Source: Sphingomonadaceae bacterium 3R27E2-A (GTDB lineage Bacteria > Pseudomonadota > Alphaproteobacteria > Sphingomonadales > Sphingomonadaceae). From it: a stretch of DNA of 57,193 nucleotides. The position numbers and the translations under genes were made by a program. The notes under the pieces are model-generated. The model worked only from the letters and a program-made list of their open reading frames with translations. It was not told the DNA's origin and did no database searches. The stretch is taken from NCBI GenBank assembly GCA_005503165.1, contig SCNT01000031.1, forward strand, positions 1-57,193, given 5' to 3'. Below are positions 1 through 8,368 of the stretch, piece by piece. Position 1 is the stretch's first letter; the number at the start of each line of letters is the position of its first letter.

Positions 1-83
1 GCTAACGACCGTTAGGGGACGTTTAATCCTCCCCATGGCCTCCGGCCACAGGGAGGATTAAACGTCCCCTAACGGTCGTTAGC
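1..83. repeat. Perfect long inverted repeat (palindromic element, copy A1)
   Basis: Bases 1-33 are the exact reverse complement of bases 51-83, giving a 33-bp perfect stem. Inside it TGGCC (36-40) pairs with GGCCA (44-48) around the loop TCC. The arms end in AATCCTCCC, the edge motif shared with larger elements near 7.23, 28.68, 33.42 and 56.07 kb, so this looks like a minimal member of the same intergenic family. The left arm starts at base 1 and may continue outside the window. No gene is encoded here. Confidence 0.9.
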
Positions 84-94
84 CGTCCTTCCGT

Positions 95-169
95 GATCCC
101 CGGCGAAAGCCGGGGCCCATGAAGGGAAGGCTGTGCTCGCCATCTGGGCCCCGGCTTTCGCCGGGGATC
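95..169. repeat. REP-like inverted repeat pair with GAAA-loop hairpins (copy B1)
   Basis: Two 25-base arms (95-119 and 145-169) are perfect reverse complements separated by 25 bases. Each arm is itself a hairpin: CCCCGGC, a GAAA or TTTC loop, then GCCGGGG. Two palindromic units facing each other is the layout of REP doublets/REPINs, and a related copy lies at 32133-32200. It sits directly upstream of the GNAT gene. No RAYT transposase that could mobilise it is present in the window. Confidence 0.85.
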
Positions 170-238
170 GCAAAGGACGCTATCGACTACTCTCGCCCGA
201 TATTTGACAGCGCCCCTTTCCCCCGACAAACGGCGGAC

Positions 239-718
239 ATGACCCTCGCCATCCGCCCCGCCACGCCCGCCGACCTGCCGCTGATCGCGCAGTTCATCCG
301 CGACCTCGCCGATTATGAGAAACTCGCGCACGAGGTGCGCTTCGACGAAGCGAAGCTCGGCGAAAAACTCTTCGGCCCGCGCCCCTATGCCGAGGTGGTG
401 ATCGGAGAGATCGACGGCAGCCCTCAGGGCTTCGCGCTCTTCTTCCACAATTTCTCGACCTTCGAAGGCAAGCCGGGGATCTATCTCGAGGATCTGTTCG
501 TCCGCCCCGCGGCACGCGGCTCGGGGCTCGGCAAGGCGCTTCTCGCCCACCTCGCCAAACTTTGCGTCGAGCGCGACTGCGCGCGCCTCGAATGGTCGGT
601 GCTCGACTGGAACGCCCCGTCGATCGGCTTCTACCAGAGCCTCGGCGCGAAGCTGATGGACGAATGGACCGTGATGCGCGTCGACGGCGACGCGCTGACC
701 GCGCTCGCCGGCCGGTAG
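239..718 (+). CDS. GNAT family N-acetyltransferase
   Basis: This 159-residue protein is a single GNAT domain, which normally transfers an acetyl group from acetyl-CoA to an amine. The acetyl-CoA pyrophosphate-binding loop is visible as RGSGLGKALL, preceded by the strand LEDLFVRP. The C-terminal part (GFYQSLGAKLMDEW) matches the usual end of diamine or aminoglycoside-type GNATs. An in-frame upstream extension to 119 runs through the repeat and lacks family homology, so the ATG at 239 is chosen. The gene stands alone between a repeat and a convergent methyltransferase gene. The substrate cannot be deduced; the PaiA/SAT-like look is only an impression. Confidence 0.88.
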   Translation: MTLAIRPATPADLPLIAQFIRDLADYEKLAHEVRFDEAKLGEKLFGPRPYAEVVIGEIDGSPQGFALFFHNFSTFEGKPGIYLEDLFVRPAARGSGLGKALLAHLAKLCVERDCARLEWSVLDWNAPSIGFYQSLGAKLMDEWTVMRVDGDALTALAGR

Positions 719-749
719 GCTCCTCCGGTTCGAGAGGGGGCCATGCCGG

Positions 750-1502
750 TCAGCCGGGCTTTCTGAACCGGAGCACGAACTGGTCGGTCCTGCCCTTGAT
801 CGCATCGTCGAACACGGGCAGCGTCCGGGCGTCGGCCTTGTTGACCAGCATCGGGCTCGCGCCTTCGAACACGAACCCCGCAGCGAGCACCTCGGCCTTC
901 ACCGTCTCGGCGTCGATGCGGTGCAGCGTGTCGACGTCGCGCAGCCCCGATCCCGCTGCGGCGCTATGGTCGAGCACGACATAATAGCCGCCCGGCTTCA
1001 GCGCCGCAAAGGCGGCCTTGTTGACCTGGTCGGCGGTGTCGGCCGGTACTTTGGCGCCTTTCAGATCGTGATAGTTGCGCGAGGTCCAGACGACGTCGGC
1101 AACCCCCGCAGGCGCGATGTCGCCGGCCTTGCCCGCATAAGCCTCGATATTGCCGCGACCTGGCTCGGCGGCGATCGCCTGCGCGCCCGCAGGATCACGC
1201 AATTCGGTCGCATAAACCTTGCCTCTCGGCCCGACGGCGTTCGAGAAGATACGCGTGAAATAGCCTTCGCCGGGCAGGATTTCGACGACGGTGTCGCCGC
1301 GCTTGATGCGCGCGAACTTGACCATCATCCCCGGCTTGCGATTGGCGTCCTGCGCCTTGTCGGCGGCGGGACGGCCGGGCTCGACGGCGGCGACCTGCGC
1401 CAGCGCGGGCTGGACGGGCACGACGAGCGCGGTGCCCGCGACGGCAAGGCCGAGGGCGGCGAAGAGATAGCTGGTGTTCCGGAGCAGTGCCTGACGCGTC
1501 AT
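750..1502 (-). CDS. Exported SAM-dependent methyltransferase-like protein
   Basis: The 250-residue protein begins with a signal peptide (hydrophobic stretch about residues 10-34, then PALAQ). The rest is a class I methyltransferase fold: the SAM-binding segment is VEILPGEGYFTRIFSN with the acidic residue of strand 2 in VYATE, and the later strand reads GGYYVVLDHS. Methyltransferases with export signals are a known annotation in sphingomonads but have no established substrate; SAM is not expected in the periplasm, so the activity is uncertain. A strong Shine-Dalgarno (GGGAGGA) lies just upstream of the ATG. It converges with the GNAT gene 31 bases away. Confidence 0.85.
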   Translation of the reverse strand: MTRQALLRNTSYLFAALGLAVAGTALVVPVQPALAQVAAVEPGRPAADKAQDANRKPGMMVKFARIKRGDTVVEILPGEGYFTRIFSNAVGPRGKVYATELRDPAGAQAIAAEPGRGNIEAYAGKAGDIAPAGVADVVWTSRNYHDLKGAKVPADTADQVNKAAFAALKPGGYYVVLDHSAAAGSGLRDVDTLHRIDAETVKAEVLAAGFVFEGASPMLVNKADARTLPVFDDAIKGRTDQFVLRFRKPG

Positions 1503-1763
1503 GATATTCCTCCCTTTTGGCGGCAGTTGACGGCGACTGGACGCCGGCAGATGCGCGATTGGATGCAGCGATAAGCCAAGGGCCTCGCGCGCATGCGTAT
1601 TATTCTACCAATACACTTACAGAAGCGACCAACGGACGAACGGTGAGGCAAGGGGCACCAGCGTCAGGGTCTTGACGCCCGGCGCGCGCAGCCGCAGTCG
1701 GCCGGTATCGCCATGCGCGAAATGCGGACGGCGTGACGGCGGGTTTTGCCCGCGCGAGCTTCC

Positions 1764-2870
1764 TTAGCCGGCCGGCTTGGCCACGCGGGGCCTTCGCCGT
1801 TCCATCGGCGCGGCCGGCATCTGCGCATCGGACAGGCGCTTCGCCTCGGCCGCATCCACGCCGAGGTCGGTCAGAACGCGGTCGAGCGCCTTCGCCGGCG
1901 GCACGGCGATATCGGGCAACACGCCGGTGCCTTCCCAATCCTTGCCGGTCTTGGGGTCATAGGTGCGCCCCACCGGGATGAACGCCGAATAGCCGCCGCC
2001 GAGATCCTCGCCGCGCCCGAAATGATTGGCGCCGGCGGTGGGATCTCCGACGAGCGTCCCGCGCCCCGTGTGCTTCATCGCCAGCGCGAAATGCTCGGCC
2101 GCCGAGGCCGTCCCGCCCGAGGTCAGCACATAGACTTTGGCGTCGCGCAGCCGCGTATCGGCGTTCGGGGTCGCCCAATGTTCGCGCGCCACCATGCCGG
2201 GATCGCCATCGACCTTGCGCATCGACGCGATGCCGTCGATTGGCGAACCGCCCTGCGCGTCGACCGAAGCGCGCGTCGCCATCGTCACCAGCCGCGTCGG
2301 TTCCGCAAACAGCCACGGAAAGATAACGTCCATCTGGTCGAGCCCGCCGCCATTATGCGTGCGGATATCGAAGATGATCGCCTTGGCATCGGCATGGTCG
2401 GCCATGAATTTCGCCGCCGCGGCGGTCACCTCGCCATCCATCGGAAAGACGTTGAAGCGGACGAAGGCGATGCCCGGCGCGATCCAGCCCGCCTGCTCGA
2501 TCGGCACGCGCGGCGCGCGGCGCGTCGGCGGCGCGCCGCCGGGCGCAGGCGCCGCACCCTCGGGCGCGCGAAGGCGCAAATGGCCGTCGGGCGACACCGC
2601 ATGCACATCGGCATCGATCGCCGTCCCCAGCGCCTCGCCCGTCAGCGAGGCATAGCGGCCCGCCGCGATCGCCGCGCGGATCGCTGCGGCATAGCGCGCG
2701 CCCGTCTCGGGATAGACATAATCGCGCGCCAGCAGCGCGGCATAGGCTTCGGCTACCGCATCGCCGTTCATCGCGGGCGCCGCCGGCGCCTCGTCTGCGT
2801 GAGCGGGCATCGCGGCAAGCGGCATCGCCGCCGCGAGCAGGAGCGGCAAAAGGCGCTGAGGACGAATCAT
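1764..2870 (-). CDS. S41 family peptidase, secreted
   Basis: This 368-residue protein has a signal peptide (cleavage likely near AHA-DEAPA) and a C-terminal S41/tail-specific protease domain. The catalytic serine region is TSGGTASAAEHFA, followed by GDPTAGANH; the upstream strand is DIRTHNGG, where the family usually has DxRxNGG. It is closer to the IRBP-like S41 branch than to CtpA because no PDZ domain is evident. The start is the ATG at 2870: GGAGGG lies directly upstream and overlaps the alternative TTG start at 2882. A BlaI-like palindrome lies about 60 bases upstream. The role is presumably periplasmic peptide cleavage; the target is unknown. Confidence 0.9.
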   Translation of the reverse strand: MIRPQRLLPLLLAAAMPLAAMPAHADEAPAAPAMNGDAVAEAYAALLARDYVYPETGARYAAAIRAAIAAGRYASLTGEALGTAIDADVHAVSPDGHLRLRAPEGAAPAPGGAPPTRRAPRVPIEQAGWIAPGIAFVRFNVFPMDGEVTAAAAKFMADHADAKAIIFDIRTHNGGGLDQMDVIFPWLFAEPTRLVTMATRASVDAQGGSPIDGIASMRKVDGDPGMVAREHWATPNADTRLRDAKVYVLTSGGTASAAEHFALAMKHTGRGTLVGDPTAGANHFGRGEDLGGGYSAFIPVGRTYDPKTGKDWEGTGVLPDIAVPPAKALDRVLTDLGVDAAEAKRLSDAQMPAAPMERRRPRVAKPAG

Positions 2871-2925
2871 CTTTCCCTCCAATCAACCCCGGTTCTGGCG
2901 GAGGTGTATCAGAGCTACAACACAG

Positions 2926-2947
2926 ATCAACTACATTTGTAGTCGAT
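2926..2947 (-). promoter_or_regulatory. Candidate BlaI/MecI/CopY-type operator upstream of S41 peptidase
   Basis: A 22-bp near-perfect palindrome (one mismatch) is centred on ACTACATTTGTAGT (2930-2943). The core TACA-N2-TGTA is the recognition sequence known for the BlaI/MecI/CopY winged-helix repressors. A looser half-site, GCTACAAC, follows at 2914-2921 on the way to the S41 peptidase start. No blaI or blaR1 gene is in the window, so the regulator would act from elsewhere. Seen: the palindrome and its position. Inferred: repressor family and function. Confidence 0.6.
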
Positions 2948-2950
2948 TAT

Positions 2951-3154
2951 TCAGCCTGGCCTTTTGCGCGCGAACCAGATCAGCACGACGCCGACCACCG
3001 CGAGCACCACGCCGTTGCGCGTCCAGGTGGTGTCGCCCAGCATGAAGCTGCTCGCCGGCCAGCGCACGATGTCCAATCCCTGCAAGATCCAGAGGCCACC
3101 CATCAGGATCGCAGCGATCCCGATCATGGCCATGACGCCTTTTACCGCACCCAT
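2951..3154 (-). CDS. Small two-TM membrane protein, unknown function
   Basis: This 67-residue protein has two predicted membrane helices (about residues 5-28 and 48-62), a short loop containing DTTWTRNG, and the basic C-terminus ARKRPG. The start at 3154 has GGGGAGAG just upstream. It lies 11 bases downstream of the acyltransferase-3 gene on the same strand, so the two are probably cotranscribed and may share an envelope role. I recognise no named family, although short proteins of this layout are common in sphingomonads. Confidence 0.75.
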   Translation of the reverse strand: MGAVKGVMAMIGIAAILMGGLWILQGLDIVRWPASSFMLGDTTWTRNGVVLAVVGVVLIWFARKRPG

Positions 3155-3165
3155 TTCGCTCTCCC

Positions 3166-4299
3166 CTATCGACGCTGCAGTCCGATCAGCGGCCGCAGCC
3201 AGCGGATGCTGCGCCCGATCGCGTAGAAAAGCCAGCATCCCGTCACCGTTGCGGCGACCAGGACCAGGAACGACGGCAACGCGGCGACCCTTCCCTGCAG
3301 CAGCCACCAGCCGACGACGACGATGATCGTCTGGTGGACGATATAGAAGGGAAAGACCGCCTCCGCGAGCGTCGCGCGCTGCGGATGGTCGCGGTTCCAC
3401 CAGCGGTCGGCGATCCCGACCAAGGCGATGATGATCAGCCAGCCGTTGATGTTGCGTGCGACGTGATAGGGCTGGAACACCCATGGCGGCGCGGGGGTGT
3501 CGCCCGGCCAGCTCCATTCGATCCACGCGACGGGCAGGAAGGCGATCGCGCCGAGGACGAGCGCCACCGTCCACCAGCGCGCCACCGCTGCGAACAGCGC
3601 CGGCCGCACGCGCAGCAGCCAGCCGACGCCGAACGCCATCAGATAATGGAGATGCGACGGACCGTCGTCGAACAGCGCATGCGTCTCGTCATGGTCGGGA
3701 AAGGCGAGATAGATCAGCACCCACCACAGCGCAGGTAGCACGAGCAACCGCCACCCGCCGAGCAGCCGGGCTGCGCCGTCGGCGACCTTCGCGCGCGCCG
3801 CATCGGGAACGACCGCCAGCAGCAGCGCCGCGAGCATCGTATAGATCCACAGATACACGACAAACCAAAGATGCTGCCACGTCGGCAGCGCGATGCCGTC
3901 GATGAACTGGAAACCGAAATAATCGTGCAGCCAGAAATGCAGGAAACCATGCGGGTAACCGTGCTGCCCTTTTAGATCGATCCACGGCTGCGGCGGGATG
4001 ATGACCACCACGGCAAACAGCAGCGGGATCAGCAGCCGCGCGCTTCGCGACCCCGCGAACCCGCCCGGCCCGCCAAGCTTGGCGAACAGCGCTGCGCTCG
4101 CATAGCCCGACACGAGGAACAGCAAAGCCAGCCGCCAGCTGTTCGTCGCCAGCATCGGCAGCGCGACCCAATCGAGCGGCTCGGCGATCTTCACATGCCA
4201 GTCCCACGGCACGAAATACATGCCGATGTGATAGAGGATCAGCAGCGCGAACGCCCCGATGCGGAGCCAGTCCATCCCGTAATGGCGTTGCGTGGTCAC
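3166..4299 (-). CDS. Acyltransferase family 3 membrane protein
   Basis: The 377-residue polytopic protein has about ten hydrophobic segments and the N-terminal signature of acyltransferase-3 (OatA/NolL type) proteins: YGMDWLRIGAFALLILYHIGMY, whose R and H are the family's conserved residues (quoted here as parts WLRIGAF and LLILYHIG). Such enzymes move acyl groups across or onto surface glycans, lipids or osmoregulated glucans. The start is GTG at 4299, preceded by AGGTGGGGG; an internal ATG eight codons later would keep the domain. It precedes the 67-residue membrane protein and follows the carboxyltransferase gene by 21 bases. The acceptor is unknown; the WxxHLWF segment in mid-protein recalls the OpgC/MdoC branch. 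Confidence 0.85.
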   Translation of the reverse strand: MTTQRHYGMDWLRIGAFALLILYHIGMYFVPWDWHVKIAEPLDWVALPMLATNSWRLALLFLVSGYASAALFAKLGGPGGFAGSRSARLLIPLLFAVVVIIPPQPWIDLKGQHGYPHGFLHFWLHDYFGFQFIDGIALPTWQHLWFVVYLWIYTMLAALLLAVVPDAARAKVADGAARLLGGWRLLVLPALWWVLIYLAFPDHDETHALFDDGPSHLHYLMAFGVGWLLRVRPALFAAVARWWTVALVLGAIAFLPVAWIEWSWPGDTPAPPWVFQPYHVARNINGWLIIIALVGIADRWWNRDHPQRATLAEAVFPFYIVHQTIIVVVGWWLLQGRVAALPSFLVLVAATVTGCWLFYAIGRSIRWLRPLIGLQRR

Positions 4300-4320
4300 G
4301 GGTCCCCCACCTATCCTCCC

Positions 4321-5838
4321 TTACTTCAGCACCCGCCACGCCAGCTCGGCGAACTCGCACAACAGCGGCCGCGTATCGCGCGGATCGATGATGTCCTCGA
4401 CCCCATATTTCTCCGCCGTGCGGAACGGCGAGCGCACGCGATTGAGCCGCTCGCGGATCGCCTCCAGATGCGCTGCGGGGTCCTCGGCCGCCTCGAGCTC
4501 GCTCTTGTAAGCCACCTCGACCCCGCCCTCGATCGGCAGGCTGCCCCAATCGCCCGACGGCCAGGCGAAGCGATACTGGAAGCGCTCGGCGTTCGACATC
4601 GCGCTCCCCGCGATCCCGTACGCACGCCGCACCACCACCGATGCCAGCGGCACGGTCGCGCGATAGATCGCGTTCATCGCCTGCACCCCGTAACGGATCG
4701 TCCCCGTCCTTTCGGCCTCGCCGCCGATCATGAAGCCCGGATTGTCGACCAGATGCACGATCGGCAGCCGGAACTGGTCGGCCATTTTCACGAAGCGCTC
4801 GGCCTTCTCGCTCGTCTTCGCGTCCCACGATCCCCCGAGGAAGGACGGATCGCTCGCCAGCACCGCGACCGGATAGCCGTCGAGCCTTGCGAACGCGGTG
4901 ATCACGGCCCGTCCCCAGCGCGCGCCCATCTCGAAAAACGACCCGGCATCGAACACAGAGCCGGCGATGCGCCGCATCGAATAGACCTGCTTCGCCTCGC
5001 GCGGCACGACCGACAGCAGGCTCTCCTCGCGCCGCCCGACCGGATCGCGGCATTCGGTGCGCGCCGCGCGCTCATGGATCGACGAGGGCAGGTACGACAG
5101 GAAGCGCCGCGCCGCCGCAAAGGCCTCGGCCTCGCTCGCCACCTCGTCGTCGACAACGCCGTTGCGCGTATAGACATCGACCCCGCCCAGCTCCTCGCGG
5201 TCCAGCGTGTCGCCGATCGCCGCCGCGACCGCGGGCCCAGCCGCGAACAATTGCGACAGCCCGCGTACCATGATGCTGTAGTGGCTCGCCACCACCCGCG
5301 CCGCGCCCAGCCCCGCCGTCGGCCCCAGCGCCAGCGCCACCACCGGCACCGTATCGAGATTGGCGATGATCCGGTCCCAGCCGGGCACCGCGGGAATATA
5401 GGTATAGCCCATATCCTCGAGCGTCTTGACCGACCCGCCGCCGCCGGTGCCGTCGATCATGCGGATCAGCGGCAGCCGATATTCATGCGCCATCGCCTCG
5501 CACTGCACGAATTTGCGGTGCAGCGCCGCATCGGCCGCGCCGCCGCGCACGGTGAAATCGTCGGCGCTGGCGACCACCGGCCGCCCGTCGATATTGGCGC
5601 GGCCGAAGATGAAGTTCGACGCCGCCAGATCCTTGAGTTCGCCGTCGGGACCATAGCTCCCCCGCCCCGCGATCTTGCCGATCTCGCGAAAGCTCCCCGG
5701 GTCGACGATCGCCGCGAGCCGCGCCCGCGCGTCCATCTTGCCGCGCCCGTGCTGGCGCGCGACCTTCTCTTCCCCGCCCATCTTCTCGGCCATCGCGCGG
5801 CGGAGCCCAAGCTCTTCGACTTCTTTTTTCCAGCTCAT
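4321..5838 (-). CDS. Acyl-CoA carboxylase carboxyltransferase (beta) subunit
   Basis: This 505-residue protein has the two crotonase-like halves of the biotin-dependent carboxyltransferases (PccB/MccB-like). Visible signals are the N-terminal GGEEKVARQHGRGKMDARARL, here cited as the motif HGRGKM-RxR, the first oxyanion segment GTGGGGSVKT, the stretch LGPTAGLGAARV, and in the second half PGFMIGGEAE and YGIAGSAM. It would transfer carboxyl from carboxybiotin to an acyl-CoA. No biotin carboxylase/BCCP subunit is adjacent, so the partner is encoded elsewhere and the substrate is undetermined. The ATG at 5838 starts the conserved region; reading upstream gives arginine-rich non-homologous sequence. 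Confidence 0.9.
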   Translation of the reverse strand: MSWKKEVEELGLRRAMAEKMGGEEKVARQHGRGKMDARARLAAIVDPGSFREIGKIAGRGSYGPDGELKDLAASNFIFGRANIDGRPVVASADDFTVRGGAADAALHRKFVQCEAMAHEYRLPLIRMIDGTGGGGSVKTLEDMGYTYIPAVPGWDRIIANLDTVPVVALALGPTAGLGAARVVASHYSIMVRGLSQLFAAGPAVAAAIGDTLDREELGGVDVYTRNGVVDDEVASEAEAFAAARRFLSYLPSSIHERAARTECRDPVGRREESLLSVVPREAKQVYSMRRIAGSVFDAGSFFEMGARWGRAVITAFARLDGYPVAVLASDPSFLGGSWDAKTSEKAERFVKMADQFRLPIVHLVDNPGFMIGGEAERTGTIRYGVQAMNAIYRATVPLASVVVRRAYGIAGSAMSNAERFQYRFAWPSGDWGSLPIEGGVEVAYKSELEAAEDPAAHLEAIRERLNRVRSPFRTAEKYGVEDIIDPRDTRPLLCEFAELAWRVLK

Positions 5839-5894
5839 GGGGCGAAGGCTAACTGACGTTGACGGAAACGTCATGCAAAACCTATCGTCGCGCC

Positions 5895-6401
5895 ATGACG
5901 CGCCAGATCGCCCTCGCCTTCGCCGCCCTCCTCCTCCCGCTCGCGCCGGTATCGGCGAGCGAAGACGCGCCGCTCCGCAGCATTCCCGGCGTCGCCGCGC
6001 CTTATGAGACCACCGCCTTCGACCCCAAGGCCGACGCCATGGCTTCCATCGACGCCGCACTCGCCGCCGCGCGCCAGTCGGGCAAGCGCGTGCTCTTGGT
6101 GATGGGCTCGAACGACTGCCATGACAGCGCCTGGTTCGCCAACGCGGTGACCAGCGCCGACCTCGCCGCCGACCTGGCGGCGCGCTACCATATCGTCTTC
6201 GTCGACATCGGCATGCCGCAGGTCGGCCAGGGCAAGAACCCCGAAGTCCCCACGCGCTTCGGCTTCAGGAAGATCAAAGGCACGCCGACCATCGCGATCC
6301 TCGACGCGCGCGCCCACGTCCTCAACCGCAAGACGGCGCCGCAATGGCGCAACGCTTCGAAGCGCAGCGTGCAGGAAATCCAGACCGAACTGACACGATA
6401 G
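5895..6401 (+). CDS. Exported thioredoxin-fold protein with CxxS motif
   Basis: The 168-residue product has a signal peptide (hydrophobic core AFAALLLPLAP, cleavage near VSA-SED) and a thioredoxin-like domain. The position of the usual CxxC reads NDCHDSAWF, i.e. a monothiol CHDS, and the cis-proline loop is KGTPTIAILD. Monothiol variants act as thiol carriers or isomerases, or have lost redox activity. The ATG at 5895 is chosen because it starts a normal signal peptide; an earlier in-frame ATG at 5859 adds non-signal residues. It is followed 10 bases later by an SDR gene, probably in one transcript. Confidence 0.85.
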   Translation: MTRQIALAFAALLLPLAPVSASEDAPLRSIPGVAAPYETTAFDPKADAMASIDAALAAARQSGKRVLLVMGSNDCHDSAWFANAVTSADLAADLAARYHIVFVDIGMPQVGQGKNPEVPTRFGFRKIKGTPTIAILDARAHVLNRKTAPQWRNASKRSVQEIQTELTR

Positions 6402-6411
6402 GGAGAGAAAC

Positions 6412-7191
6412 ATGACCGGGATGAACCTTGCGGGGCGTACCGCGCTCGTCACCGGTGCCTCGCGCGGTATCGGCCGCGGCATCGCGCTCGCGCTCGCCGA
6501 AGCGGGCGCCGACATCGCGGTCAACTACACCCGCGACGAAGGCGCCGCCGCCGAGACCGTCGCCGCGATCCAGACGCTCGGCCGCAAGGCCAAGGCCTAT
6601 CAGGCCTCGGTCACCGACGAGGACGCCTGCGCCGCGATGGTTGCTGCAATCGAGGCGGACTTCGGCCCGCTGTCGATCCTGATCAACAACGCCGGCATCG
6701 CCAGCCGCGGCCGCGGCGTCGCCGACACCGACGCGGCAGAGGTCGAGAAACTGCTCGCGGTCCACGCGATCGGCCCGCACCGCCTGTCGCGCCTCTGCCT
6801 GCCCCAGCTCCGCCGGCACGCGCGCAGCGACGTCATCGTCATCTCCAGCATCGCCTCAACCCAGCACGCCCCGTTCAGCGCGCCCTACACGATGGGTAAG
6901 GTCGCAGGCGAAGCCCTCGCCATCGCGCTCGCCAAGGAGGAGCTCAAAAACGGCGTCCGCGTCAACATCGTCGCCCCCGCGCTGACGGTCAGCGACATGG
7001 GCGAACGCCTGTCGCGCGCGATCACGGGCCAGGACGACATCCACCACCTCGCATCGAAAATGCCCTTCGGCCGCGTCGCCGAACCGAGCGACGTCGCCGC
7101 CGCGGTGCTATGGTTCGTCAGCGACGCCAACCCCTATTGCTCGGGGCAGAAGCTCGCGATCGACGGGGCCGGGATGGCGACGTTCAGGTAA
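6412..7191 (+). CDS. SDR family NAD(P)-dependent oxidoreductase
   Basis: This 259-residue protein is a classical short-chain dehydrogenase/reductase. The dinucleotide-binding loop is TGASRGIGRG (about residues 13-22), followed by NNAG near residue 86, the catalytic Ser in VISSIAS, and YTMGK (Tyr-x3-Lys) as the active-site pair. Length and motifs match the FabG-like group. The start has GGGAGAGAAAC upstream. The substrate is not predictable. It probably shares a transcript with the thioredoxin-fold gene. A palindromic repeat lies immediately downstream. Confidence 0.9.
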   Translation: MTGMNLAGRTALVTGASRGIGRGIALALAEAGADIAVNYTRDEGAAAETVAAIQTLGRKAKAYQASVTDEDACAAMVAAIEADFGPLSILINNAGIASRGRGVADTDAAEVEKLLAVHAIGPHRLSRLCLPQLRRHARSDVIVISSIASTQHAPFSAPYTMGKVAGEALAIALAKEELKNGVRVNIVAPALTVSDMGERLSRAITGQDDIHHLASKMPFGRVAEPSDVAAAVLWFVSDANPYCSGQKLAIDGAGMATFR

Positions 7192-7230
7192 GCAAGGGCT
7201 GGTCTGGAAACGACCGGTTGCGGACATCAA

Positions 7231-7353
7231 TCCTCCCTGTGGCGAAGCCATGGGGAGGGGGACCGCCGCCGCAGGCGGTGGTGGAGGGACCGAAAGGTCG
7301 AACGACGCCTGACGGCGTCGGCCCCTCCGCCAGCGCTTCGCGACAGGGAGGAT
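7231..7353. repeat. Intergenic palindromic element (copy A2)
   Basis: About 120 bases begin TCCTCCCTGTGGCGAAGCC and end in the complementary CGACAGGGAGGA; internal inverted pieces include GGGGAGGGGGACCGCCGCC and its partners. The flanks (GGACATCAA to the left; TCAAACGTCC to the right) are also imperfectly inverted and resemble the arms of copy A1. It fills the gap between the SDR and the EamA transporter genes and codes for nothing convincing. Confidence 0.85.
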
Positions 7354-7459
7354 ATCAAACGTCCGCTTCCCACCCCTAAAACCGCCACTCGCGCTGCCTT
7401 GCGTGGCTCCCATTACGGGATGCGCGATCAACGCGCCAAACTCCGCTACAGCCCTCGCC

Positions 7460-8362
7460 ATGCGCCCCGATTCGCCCTCGCCCCTGATCCCCTTCCTGAT
7501 CGCCTGCGCGGGCATCGCGACCTTTTCGGCGATGGACGTGCTGATGAAGGGGCTGTCGATCGAGCTGGGCGCGTATAACGCGGTGCTCTGGCGCACCGGC
7601 TGCGGCACGCTGGTCAGCGGCGCCATTTACTTCTCGCTGCGCCCGGTCTGGCCCGACCGTCCGACGATGATCATCCACGCGTGGCGCTCGCTCTTCGTCG
7701 CGGCGATGGCGCTCTGCTTCTTCTGGGCCCTCGCGCGGCTGCCGATCGCCGAGGCGATCGCGCTCGCCTTCGTCGCGCCGCTGATGGCGCTCTACATGGC
7801 GGCGATCTTTTTGGGCGAGAAGATCGGCCCGCGCTCGGTCGCCGCGTCGCTGCTCGGTCTGGCCGGCGTGCTCGTGATCGTCGCGGGCAAGATCGGCGGC
7901 AGTGATTATAATGCGGAAGCGCTATGGGCGGTCGGCGCGGTGTTCCTCTCGGCGGTCTTCTACGCCTACAACCTGATCCTCGCGCGGCGGCAGGCGAAGA
8001 TGGCCGAGCCGCTCGAAATCGCCTTTTTCCAGAATTTTTTCGTCGCCGCGATCCTCGCGCTCGGCGCACCCTGGTTCGCGGCGGTGCCAGATTTCGACCA
8101 CGCCCCGCACATCCTCGGCGCCGCGATCCTCGCGACCACCTCGCTGCTGCTGCTGAGCTGGGCCTATGCCCGCGCCGAGACGCAGATCCTCGCGACCACC
8201 GAATATACTGGCTTCCTCTGGGCGATGCTCTTCGGCTGGGTCTTCTTCGCCGAACCCGTCACGCTGCCGACGATCGCCGGCGCCGTTTTGATCGTCGCCG
8301 CCTGCCTGATCGTGGCGCGCAAGGTACCGCACGACGATCCCGTCGAGCCGGCGGCGGCTTAG
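7460..8362 (+). CDS. EamA/DMT family transporter
   Basis: The 300-residue protein carries about ten membrane helices arranged as two EamA repeats. The N-terminal half shows the typical ATFSAMDVLMKGL and LARLPIAEAIALAFVAPLMALYMAA segments (only the core pieces are cited), and the second half ends with TEYTGFLWAMLFGWVFFAEP. These are drug/metabolite exporters; the substrate is unknown. The ATG at 7460 is used because the 19 codons before it come from the repeat region and are not hydrophobic. No operon partner; a palindromic repeat follows. Confidence 0.9.
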   Translation: MRPDSPSPLIPFLIACAGIATFSAMDVLMKGLSIELGAYNAVLWRTGCGTLVSGAIYFSLRPVWPDRPTMIIHAWRSLFVAAMALCFFWALARLPIAEAIALAFVAPLMALYMAAIFLGEKIGPRSVAASLLGLAGVLVIVAGKIGGSDYNAEALWAVGAVFLSAVFYAYNLILARRQAKMAEPLEIAFFQNFFVAAILALGAPWFAAVPDFDHAPHILGAAILATTSLLLLSWAYARAETQILATTEYTGFLWAMLFGWVFFAEPVTLPTIAGAVLIVAACLIVARKVPHDDPVEPAAA

Positions 8363-8368
8363 GAAATA

